A DNA stretch of 10,499 nt, taken from Bacillota bacterium (GTDB taxonomy: Bacteria > Bacillota > Clostridia > Clostridiales > Clostridiaceae). The stretch is taken from assembly GCA_023445445.1 (NCBI GenBank), contig JAEXLD010000030.1:1-10499 (forward strand). The letters are read 5' to 3'. Shown in pieces: positions 6,015-10,499 of this stretch (the first letter of the stretch is position 1; each line of letters begins with the position of its first letter). Position numbers and translations under genes: made by a program. The notes beneath the pieces are model-generated. The model ran no database searches. It was not told the origin of the DNA and saw only the letters and a list, made by a program, of their open reading frames with translations.

Positions 6015-6572
6015 ATGAAAATTTATGTAAGATGGGGTCATATTAGAACAGCTTCTGGACAACAAACAGGAGCACCAGGAGTATCAGGTTTAAATGAAAG
6101 AGATTTTATTGAGGCATGTGCTCCGCATGTTGCTAATGCATTATATAGAAATGGTAAGCATCAAGTAATGACAGGTAATCCTGCTGTAGGTAGATTTCCA
6201 AATGATGATGCGTCACTTTCTGGTATGATGAATGAAGCAAAGGCTTGGGGAGCAGATTTGTTTGTAAGTATTCATGCAAATTCATTCGAAAGCACTAGTA
6301 CTGGTTCAGAAGTTATATACAATACCAAAACTGCCTTATCCCTTAAAATAGCTCAAGCAATTAGTAGAGATACAGCTTCCCTTTTAGGTATACCAAATAG
6401 AGGGGCTAAAATCAATAACAATTTATATGAAGTTAGAGAAGCAGGTACAATGCATTCAGTAATTGTAGAGCCTTTCTTCATATCAAATCCAAATGACGTT
6501 GCAAAATATAAATCTGTAGGACCAGAAAAACTAGCAAGTTATATTGCTGGAGCAATCCTAAACAATATTTAA
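6015..6572 (+). CDS. N-acetylmuramoyl-L-alanine amidase (Amidase_3 type)
   Basis: The 185-residue zinc hydrolase should cut the amide bond between muramic acid and L-alanine in peptidoglycan. The ligands of the Amidase_3 family are visible: His9 in WGHIR, Glu28 in LNERDF and His87 in VSIHANS. Glu152 in VIVEPFFISN is the likely catalytic glutamate. The whole protein is the catalytic domain, with no signal peptide and no wall-binding repeats, so it is shorter than most endolysins and would need a holin to reach the wall. GAAGGAGA 6 bases before ATG sets the start. It follows uviB by 108 bp and ends at a strong terminator, so sigma factor, holin and amidase form a plausible release operon. The catalytic domain looks intact. 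Confidence 0.92.
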   Translation: MKIYVRWGHIRTASGQQTGAPGVSGLNERDFIEACAPHVANALYRNGKHQVMTGNPAVGRFPNDDASLSGMMNEAKAWGADLFVSIHANSFESTSTGSEVIYNTKTALSLKIAQAISRDTASLLGIPNRGAKINNNLYEVREAGTMHSVIVEPFFISNPNDVAKYKSVGPEKLASYIAGAILNNI

Positions 6573-6573
6573 T

Positions 6574-6615
6574 AAAAAAAATAAAAAGCGAAATTTTTTC
6601 GCTTTTTATTTTTTT
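6574..6615. terminator. Bidirectional terminator between amidase and GerMN gene
   Basis: AAAAAGCGAAA pairs with the TTTCGCTTTTT half, flanked by A+T runs on both sides. The minus-strand gene stops inside it (6614-6616), so both converging transcripts can end here. Confidence 0.85.
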
Positions 6616-7060
6616 AATCATTTACAACATTGGGACCTATTAAATTAACTGGTTCACCTTCTATTAAAAAGCAAACTTTATCTATATTAAGAGATTTATT
6701 ATTTAATAATGTATTCTTTATAGAACCAATTTTAAATAAACTTCCAGTTGATGAATTACTAGCAGGATCACTTGCATATATTGAATTAAGATTTATATAA
6801 GCTATTGTATCTTTAACATCTATCCCTAACAGCTTGGTTCCCGTAGGAATACCACTTTTTTTATTATTAATCAATTCTTGAATAATTTCAATTAAATTGT
6901 TGTCAATGCGTTTTTGGTAAGTATCAAAATCCGTAGCATCTTTATTTGCAACATAGAAAGTTATTATAATTTTCGACTTATCAAATTCAGTATATTTTAT
7001 AAATGAAACAATACCTATCACACATATTATAATAGTAATTAACGTAATTTTTTTTTTCAT
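6614..7060 (-). CDS. Membrane-anchored GerMN-domain protein
   Basis: The 148-residue protein starts at the ATG with AGGAGGTG 6 bases upstream; a GTG at 7069 lies within that ribosome site and is not the start. Residues 3-22 (KITLITIIICVIGIVSFIKY) form one membrane anchor or uncleaved signal, and no proper lipobox is visible. Residues 30-145 match the GerMN (sporulation and germination GerM N-terminal) domain. It shows a FYVANKDATDF strand, helical LIEIIQELI, the GTKLLGIDVKDTIAYINLN core, GSIKNTLLN and the closing VCFLIEGEPVNLIGP. GerMN proteins act at the cell envelope in spore formation. It is alone on the minus strand between terminators, so its link with the bacteriocin genes is unclear. 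It may be a cargo gene or help protect the envelope; that is speculation. Confidence 0.8.
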   Translation of the reverse strand: MKKKITLITIIICVIGIVSFIKYTEFDKSKIIITFYVANKDATDFDTYQKRIDNNLIEIIQELINNKKSGIPTGTKLLGIDVKDTIAYINLNSIYASDPASNSSTGSLFKIGSIKNTLLNNKSLNIDKVCFLIEGEPVNLIGPNVVND

Positions 7061-7199
7061 TTTCAACACCTCCTATAATTGTTTTTTTTATTATAACATA
7101 CTATTGTTAAATTTTAACTACTATTTAAAGTAGTAATAATTAGCTAAAAAATAATCTACTTATAGTTAAAATTTTTAAATAAAAATAAGGGTGAGAGAA

Positions 7200-7246
7200 G
7201 CAAAGGTAAGGCCATAAAGTTCTCCATGCAATGGCACATCTTTACG
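7200..7246 (+). other. Candidate vestigial oriT / recombination site of MobV type
   Basis: Just upstream of the relaxase remnant lie the nested inverted repeats TAAAG (7215-7219) with CTTTA (7240-7244) and CCAT gca ATGG (7224-7234). MobV plasmids carry oriT immediately before the mob/pre gene, so this is the expected place. The bases do not clearly match the pMV158 site, so the call rests on position and symmetry. Confidence 0.3.
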
Positions 7247-7276
7247 CAGTAAATTATTAAAAGGGAGTTGGATTTT

Positions 7277-7446
7277 ATGAATTACTTAGTATGACATATT
7301 CAAAAATTCAATACTAGGGGTGTTAAGGGATTACAGATACATAATCAAATAGAAAGTAAGAATTCCAAAAATTCATATATAGATAAAGATAGACACACCT
7401 AAATATTAACATACATAATCACAGTATCATTAATTATAATAAGTAG
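7277..7446 (+). pseudogene. Decayed MobV/Pre relaxase, N-terminal remnant
   Basis: From ATG 7277, with AAGGGAG kept 9 bases upstream, the reading is MNYLV, a TGA stop (7292-7294), then HIQKFNTRGVKGLQIHNQ and, after about ten more residues, IDKDRHT before TAA at 7400. Moving to the frame starting at 7399 continues with LNINIHNHSIINYNK to a TAG at 7444. This follows the start of Pre/MobV plasmid mobilisation relaxases, which read roughly MxYxVxHxQK..KG.Q.HN.RE..IDK.R..LNYDL. One stop and one frameshift interrupt it, and the remaining ~350 codons of a normal MobV are missing or unrecognisable. The plasmid was probably mobilisable in the past and has lost that function. The rest of the gap to 7560 shows no clear gene. 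Confidence 0.75.
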
Positions 7447-7561
7447 GAATGAATTTAACAAAAAGGAATATGATGAATGCTTAAATCTAAATATTAATAA
7501 TATATATCCACTAATTGAGAGATATTTATATATACTAGATATTTAAATTAATATATATTTA

Positions 7562-7585
7562 TTCGTTAAAGTTGAATTTAGCGCA
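7562..7585. promoter_or_regulatory. 9-6-9 palindrome upstream of bacteriocin gene (second copy)
   Basis: TTCGTTAAA, six bases, TTTAGCGCA matches the site before uviA at 20 of 24 positions with identical spacing. It lies about 180 bp before the bacteriocin start and immediately before a hairpin. Shared presence at the two modules suggests one common regulator. Confidence 0.5.
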
Positions 7586-7589
7586 ATTG

Positions 7590-7622
7590 AAAAGCCAATG
7601 TTCATAGAGCATTGGCTTTTCC
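7590..7622. terminator. Hairpin between regulatory palindrome and bacteriocin gene
   Basis: AAAAGCCAATG pairs perfectly with CATTGGCTTTT around a 9-base loop. The T-run is short (TTTTCC). It may terminate transcription from the relaxase remnant or act as an attenuator for the bacteriocin transcript. Confidence 0.55.
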
Positions 7623-7653
7623 TTATTCACTAAAGATATTTTTAGAGAAGAAA

Positions 7654-7682
7654 TTAAGAATAATCTATGAATTAGATATATT
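7654..7682 (+). promoter_or_regulatory. Weak candidate promoter of the bacteriocin gene
   Basis: TTAAGA (7654-7659), a 17-bp spacer and TATATT (7677-7682) are a moderate sigma-A-like match. No TTTACA / CTTTTT UviA-type promoter was found between 7100 and 7764. A 14-bp palindrome TATAAAATTTTATA follows at 7694-7707. Confidence 0.25.
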
Positions 7683-7730
7683 TTTTAAAAAAATATAAAA
7701 TTTTATATAAAAGGAGGAAAATAGAAAAAT

Positions 7731-7745
7731 ATGAAGAATATGTAA
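7731..7745 (+). CDS. Possible 4-codon leader peptide before bacteriocin
   Basis: AAGGAGG (7711-7717) precedes an ATG at 7731 that encodes only MKNM before TAA. It is separate from the GAGGAGTGAT site of the bacteriocin. The 13-base gap is long, so translation is uncertain. It may instead be a relic or a ribosome-standby site. Confidence 0.2.
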   Translation: MKNM

Positions 7746-7764
7746 AATGAGGAGTGATGTATAA

Positions 7765-8490
7765 ATGAATAAAAGAATAATAACATATATTGTGATAGGA
7801 GCATTAACTGCTACATTTGGAGTACAACCAATAAAAGCGAATGCAATGCAAAATGAGCCTGAAATACAAGAAGAATTTCAGAATGTAAGAATTATAGAAC
7901 CAGAAGAAGGAAAAGAATATGAACTGAACAAAGTAATTAAAATAATAGAAAATAAGTATTTAGAACAAAATGCAGATGGAACATTTATGATTAAAAATAC
8001 GGCTTCAGATGAAATAGATAAAGAAGCACTAGCTTTAATTAATGAACAAATAGATTTTGTAAATGCAAAGATTAAAAATGGAGAATTGGAATTCAAATTA
8101 AATAATACTGAAAATGGTGTAAAGGTTGAAACAACAAAAGAAAACGTAGTTAACATGAATACAAGGGCAATTGGATCAAATATTTTCAACAATGATCTTT
8201 GCACATTTTCTTGGTATTGGTGGGGATTCTATGCTAATGTAGATAAAACTGGCTCACAAAAATTAATGAATGAATATACTTATTTAGCAGCAGTATATGG
8301 ATCTGGTTTTGGACTAATGGCATTGCTACCAGGAGGAGCAGTACCAGCAGCTATAGGTGTTGCTGTGACTGCAATTTCAGTTGGTGATTGTATTAGAGTT
8401 TGTGCAAATGGTGCAACAGATAATGGTGTACTTGTTGGAGCATTAGGTGCTCCAAGTAGTCCGAAAATATTTCATCTTTCTGAAATGTAA
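7765..8490 (+). CDS. Bacteriocin precursor with Sec signal and long propeptide
   Basis: The 241-residue precursor starts at ATG 7765, 10 bases after GGAG. Residues 1-27 form a Sec signal (NKRIITYIVIGALTATFGV... ending KANA). Residues 28 to about 134 are an acidic, Glu and Asn-rich propeptide. After Arg134 comes a distinct C-terminal part of about 107 residues that is hydrophobic and Gly/Ala-rich. It contains Cys146 in CTFSWYWWGFY, Cys209 and Cys213, and a membrane-like helix at about 172-206 (AAVYGSGFGLMALLPGGAV). This is the profile of a membrane-active bacteriocin released by cleavage near Arg134. The layout resembles perfrin of C. perfringens, reported as an 11.5-kDa C-terminal fragment of a larger protein, but homology is not established here. 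Nearby uviAB, amidase and a small membrane protein support the bacteriocin role. Confidence 0.65.
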   Translation: MNKRIITYIVIGALTATFGVQPIKANAMQNEPEIQEEFQNVRIIEPEEGKEYELNKVIKIIENKYLEQNADGTFMIKNTASDEIDKEALALINEQIDFVNAKIKNGELEFKLNNTENGVKVETTKENVVNMNTRAIGSNIFNNDLCTFSWYWWGFYANVDKTGSQKLMNEYTYLAAVYGSGFGLMALLPGGAVPAAIGVAVTAISVGDCIRVCANGATDNGVLVGALGAPSSPKIFHLSEM

Positions 8491-8546
8491 AATTTGAAAA
8501 TACTAAATAATATATTAAATAGAAAAGCAAGAAAAATTTGATTTAT

Positions 8547-8585
8547 AAAAATAAAAGCCACTGATAAAGTGACTTTTATTTTTAT
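8547..8585. terminator. Terminator after bacteriocin gene
   Basis: AAAAATAAAAGCCACT pairs with AGTGACTTTTATTTTT with one mismatch, ending in a T-run. It separates the bacteriocin from the downstream membrane protein, which therefore probably has its own promoter. Confidence 0.75.
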
Positions 8586-8678
8586 ATAAGTATTTTTAAT
8601 TTTCCTTTATGTAGAAATAGATAATGATAGTAAAAGATTATAAGGTAATTTAAAGAATTAATATTAATAGAATTGTTA

Positions 8679-8707
8679 TTGAAATTATCGAATATGAATG
8701 ATAAATT
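8679..8707 (+). promoter_or_regulatory. Candidate promoter of the putative immunity gene
   Basis: TTGAAA (8679-8684), 17 bp, then TAAATT (8702-8707) stand shortly before the ribosome site. Independent, constitutive expression would suit an immunity protein. Confidence 0.4.
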
Positions 8708-8729
8708 TTACTAATAGGGGGTGTTTCAT

Positions 8730-9023
8730 TTGAATTCAAGTAGTTTATTTGTACTTATTGTATATTCTTGCATTATTATAAGGTTTCTAATAATAACTTT
8801 TAAAATTATTACTAATTCAAAAAATGTAAAGTTTTTTCTTTTCACGCCAACTATAATTAATGAAAATAACAAGAGGTCTTTATTGTTATTTTCATTAGCT
8901 ATTATAATTGTTTCCTTTTCGGTAATTATTGGATATATAGTATTTAATTCGTACTTATGGATGATGTTTTCAATTATTACGTTTATTATGATTTTATATA
9001 GAGCAGAAAAATATACAATATAA
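8730..9023 (+). CDS. Small membrane protein, putative bacteriocin immunity protein
   Basis: The 97-residue protein starts at TTG 8730. The upstream GTG at 8721 belongs to the AGGGGGTG ribosome site, which stands 7 bases before the TTG. Three hydrophobic segments are visible, at about residues 4-24 (LFVLIVYSCIIIRFLIITF), 47-70 (LLLFSLAIIIVSFSVIIGY) and 74-91 (LWMMFSIITFIMILY). The loop between the first two carries several Lys and Asn residues. No family is recognised. Small proteins with a few membrane helices encoded just after a bacteriocin are usually immunity proteins that protect the producer's membrane, and that is the basis of this call. The gene has its own candidate promoter and ends before a very strong hairpin. 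Confidence 0.55.
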   Translation: MNSSSLFVLIVYSCIIIRFLIITFKIITNSKNVKFFLFTPTIINENNKRSLLLFSLAIIIVSFSVIIGYIVFNSYLWMMFSIITFIMILYRAEKYTI

Positions 9024-9107
9024 AAAATTATATTATAAAAATGCGGTTTTATAATTTGGAGAGACTTGTAAAAAGCAATCTAATTAACAAAAAATATTTA
9101 AAAATAT

Positions 9108-9186
9108 AAAATAAAAAAGAAAATTTCAAGCCTTTTTACTCTGGAAATATAGTACTCAAAAGGCTTGAAATTTTCTTTTTTATTTT
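9108..9186. terminator. 29-bp perfect hairpin, bidirectional terminator-like
   Basis: Positions 9108-9136 and 9158-9186 are exact reverse complements around a 21-base loop that itself has TACT/AGTA ends. The core is TTTCAAGCCTTTT, and outside it are A-runs and T-runs. It is far longer than needed for termination but has the right composition to end transcription in both directions, closing the bacteriocin/immunity module. Confidence 0.85.
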
Positions 9187-9220
9187 AAGAGGACAATCAT
9201 AGAGCATAAATTTTAAATTT

Positions 9221-9548
9221 ATTCAGTTGCACTATGACTTACATATTGAAGTTTTGAAAGGTTATGGTGAGATAACAGTAACTAAGTAAGGTAGTGTTAC
9301 AAAGCCTATAAAGATATCCACCTAAAAGGATGAGTATAACAAACAGTACGGCTGACGCAAAATAGTGCCTACCCAAAATATACCTATTTCATATTTTCAG
9401 GAGTTTGTTGGGGTGTGCTAACTATTTAAATATTAATGGTAGGCAATCTGGACCCATTATTATATAGTTCGAAAGCTTAGGATAGAACCATAAGATAGAA
9501 AACTTGTGAGTGTAAATACACGTAACACATAGGCTGTATATAGTGAAT
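9221..9548 (+). ncRNA. Highly structured non-coding RNA or cis-structure, class unknown
   Basis: No open frame of note is present, but nested long-range complementarity is striking. Outer helix: ATTC plus CACTAT (9221-9224, 9230-9235) with ATAGTGAAT (9540-9548). Second: AGCCTAT (9303-9309) with ATAGGCT (9529-9535). Third: TGCCTACC (9366-9373 region) with GGTAGGCA (about 9439-9446). Local hairpins are GTTAT/ATAAC (9262-9276 region), GTAAC/GTTAC (9278-9300), ATCC/GGAT (9316-9331), AAAATAT/ATATTTT (9376-9397 region) and a two-part stem at 9505-9529. AACAAAC (9339-9345) can pair with GTTTGTT (9403-9409), crossing the third helix as a pseudoknot. The local G+C is higher than in its surroundings. 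It could be an ornate RNA, the 5' leader of the Par-like gene, or a remnant intron. Strand is inferred from the downstream gene. Confidence 0.55.
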
Positions 9549-9564
9549 AGTTAAATTAAAAGGA

Positions 9565-9600
9565 TTTTAAAGATTTTTAAAGAATACATTAAAGTAGTTT
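9565..9600 (+). repeat. TTTTAAAGA repeats upstream of the Par-like gene
   Basis: TTTTAAAGA occurs at 9565-9573 and 9575-9583 (10-bp period), with a variant ATTAAAGT at 9588-9595. They lie 30-60 bp before the Par-like start. Par of pSK1 binds repeats just upstream of its own gene, so this is a candidate centromere or operator. Confidence 0.4.
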
Positions 9601-9627
9601 AATCTTTTAGAAGTGAGGTTTTATGCT

Positions 9628-10116
9628 ATGTTAAGGACAGTTGAAGAAACTGCTATTCAATTAGGAGTAAGCAAAACCACAATTTATAATAAACTTAAGT
9701 TGAAAGAGTATAAATATAAGATGGTTAAGAAGCAAGGAAAATCAATGATTGATGATAGTTTATTCAACTTGATTCAAGAAGGTTTAAAAGTTCAAACTGA
9801 AGTTGAAAATAAAGAAATTGAGAATGCCGTAAATGCAGAGATTTCAATAGATGAAGAAGGTTTATTCAACTTGAATAAAGAGTTGATTGAGAATTTACTT
9901 AATCAGCTTAAGGAAAAGGATAAGCAAATAGCTGAATTACATAAGCTAATAGAAAATAGTCAGATACTTTTGAAAGAAGAACAGAAGAAATCAGATAAGC
10001 AACTATATTTAGAAGAGCATTTTAAGGAAGTTGATGATAGACTTCAGGATCTACGAGAAAAAATGGATCAAAGAAAAAATGATAAGAAAAGTTTCTTTAA
10101 AATTTTCTCTAAATAA
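9628..10116 (+). CDS. pSK1 Par-like partition protein (HTH plus coiled coil)
   Basis: The 162-residue protein starts at ATG 9628, with AGTGAGG 9 bases upstream; GTG 9613 falls within that site. Residues 1-30 form a helix-turn-helix (TVEETAIQLGVSKTTIYNKL), followed by a basic segment. Residues about 80-145 form a long coiled coil with regular Leu and Ile positions (NLNKELIENLLNQLKEKDKQ... and ELHKLIENSQILL). The tail is basic and ends in FFKIFSK. This HTH plus coiled-coil plan is that of the single-protein partition factor Par of staphylococcal plasmid pSK1 and related DUF536-type plasmid proteins, which stabilise plasmids without a ParA or ParM NTPase. None of those NTPases is seen here. Repeats just upstream may be its site. 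A regulatory role is the main alternative. Confidence 0.65.
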   Translation: MLRTVEETAIQLGVSKTTIYNKLKLKEYKYKMVKKQGKSMIDDSLFNLIQEGLKVQTEVENKEIENAVNAEISIDEEGLFNLNKELIENLLNQLKEKDKQIAELHKLIENSQILLKEEQKKSDKQLYLEEHFKEVDDRLQDLREKMDQRKNDKKSFFKIFSK

Positions 10117-10175
10117 AAATACGTGGAGTAATTCTAATCTTAAGTAATTATTTATTAATCTACTTATACTTTAGA

Positions 10176-10202
10176 AATAATTTTATATACCATAAAATTA
10201 TT
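10176..10202. repeat. 11-bp perfect A+T palindrome downstream of Par-like gene
   Basis: AATAATTTTAT (10176-10186) pairs with ATAAAATTATT (10192-10202) around a 5-base loop. With no G+C and no T-run it is a weak terminator; it may be an unwinding element. Confidence 0.5.
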
Positions 10203-10210
10203 AATTCAAA

Positions 10211-10253
10211 TTAAATTGAATTAAAAAGAATTAAACTGAAGTAAATTGAATTA
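10211..10253 (+). repeat. 10-bp phased A+T repeats
   Basis: TTAAATTGAA, TTAAAAAGAA, TTAAACTGAA and GTAAATTGAA follow each other in exact 10-bp register, then TTA. One unit per helical turn with A-tracts in phase is the classic pattern for intrinsically bent DNA or a site filled along one face by a protein. Confidence 0.75.
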
Positions 10254-10259
10254 TTTTAG

Positions 10260-10332
10260 AAGTAGTTATATTTTATCAGCTACTTTTTATGTGAATTAGA
10301 AAATTTAATGTGATTTTCAATAAAAGTAGCTG
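10260..10332. repeat. Alternative hairpins around CAGCTACTTTT
   Basis: AGTAG (10261-10265) can pair with CTACT (10280-10284), followed by T's, as a terminator for the Par-like gene. Alternatively CAGCTACTTTT (10277-10287) pairs perfectly over 11 bp with AAAAGTAGCTG (10322-10332). The two pairings exclude each other. From here to 10397 only short TATCAG repeats were found. Confidence 0.5.
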
Positions 10333-10397
10333 CTAAATCATATATAAAGCCTGATTTTATCAGAAGATACGGGATTTCTAATATCAGAAAATAGTAT

Positions 10398-10415
10398 CAG
10401 GGCAAATTAGTCTTA
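10398..10415 (-). repeat. 18-bp inverted repeat across the circle junction (right arm)
   Basis: Partner of 60-77. Between this arm and the junction lie two further hairpins, ATGGC/GCCAT (10422-10426/10432-10436) and CTTTAC/GTAAAG (10460-10465/10469-10474). Confidence 0.85.
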
Positions 10416-10468
10416 TTTCTCATGGCTAAAGGCCATTCGAAAACACCTAGAAAATTTTCCTTTACTTC

Positions 10469-10499
10469 GTAAAGCAAAAACCGTAAAAAATTGTGGCTC
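10469..10499. repeat. Terminal direct repeat marking circular junction (right copy)
   Basis: Exact copy of positions 1-31, interpreted as assembly overlap of a circular plasmid rather than a biological repeat. Confidence 0.9.

Noticed and set aside
7190..7260. Possible c-di-GMP riboswitch because of GCAAAGG...GGCC
   Set aside because: The conserved GEMM core and tail are missing, and the MobV remnant directly after it gives a better explanation.
7447..7560. Frame reading RNEFNKKEYDECLNLN as further relaxase sequence
   Set aside because: Open for about 30 codons but with no residues that match MobV; left unassigned.
7878..8204. Minus-strand 108-codon frame
   Set aside because: Shadow of the bacteriocin propeptide region, without a ribosome site.
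9221..9548. Group I or group II intron, or IStron
   Set aside because: No recognisable P7 core (GACTA with AAGATATAGTC), no domain V, and no intron-encoded protein or transposase beside it.

Overview
The window is an A+T-rich, low-GC Gram-positive sequence. AGGAGG-type ribosome sites, TTG and GTG starts and the gene families present point to Clostridium. Its first 31 bases are repeated exactly as its last 31 (1-31 = 10469-10499), so it is best read as one complete circular plasmid of about 10,468 bp opened at an arbitrary point. No chromosomal housekeeping genes, tRNAs, rRNAs, CRISPR arrays or intact transposases were seen.

Layout. (1) Across the circle junction (about 10350 to 160) lies a dense array of perfect hairpins inside an 18-bp inverted repeat. 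(2) A structured leader (about 206-388) precedes two overlapping genes (443-1003, 996-2120). The first looks like a plasmid replication-relaxation protein and the second shares its winged-helix pattern. (3) A Rep_3-type initiator (2277-3344, minus) has 20/21-bp iterons upstream (3401-3513) and an inverted half-site in its promoter. (4) A ribbon-helix-helix-like protein and a small unknown protein (3706-4660) are followed by a second, unrelated 21-bp iteron array (4675-4755) and a perfect DnaA box (4787-4795).

(5) The bacteriocin and lysis region carries uviA (group 5 sigma factor), uviB (BhlA/UviB holin-like) and an Amidase_3 muramidase-type amidase. A UviA-type promoter precedes uviA. Further on are a GerMN-domain protein on the minus strand, a decayed MobV/Pre relaxase pseudogene, a bacteriocin precursor with a Sec signal and long propeptide, and a small three-helix membrane protein that is the best immunity candidate. 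(6) A 29-bp perfect hairpin, a strongly structured ~330-nt non-coding region (9221-9548) and a pSK1 Par-like HTH plus coiled-coil protein close the circle.

Working model. Rep and iteron array 1 start theta replication. The second iteron array with its two genes, and the Par-like protein with its upstream repeats, may provide partition or copy control. UviA would switch on its own operon, and holin plus amidase would let cells lyse or leak and release the bacteriocin. The organisation recalls the C. perfringens bacteriocin plasmid pIP404 (bcn, uviA, uviB), but with a different bacteriocin and a different replicon layout. The species cannot be fixed from the sequence alone. The least explained elements are the junction hairpin array with its adjoining relaxation-type genes, the structured RNA at 9221-9548, and a 9-6-9 palindrome found only upstream of uviA and of the bacteriocin.
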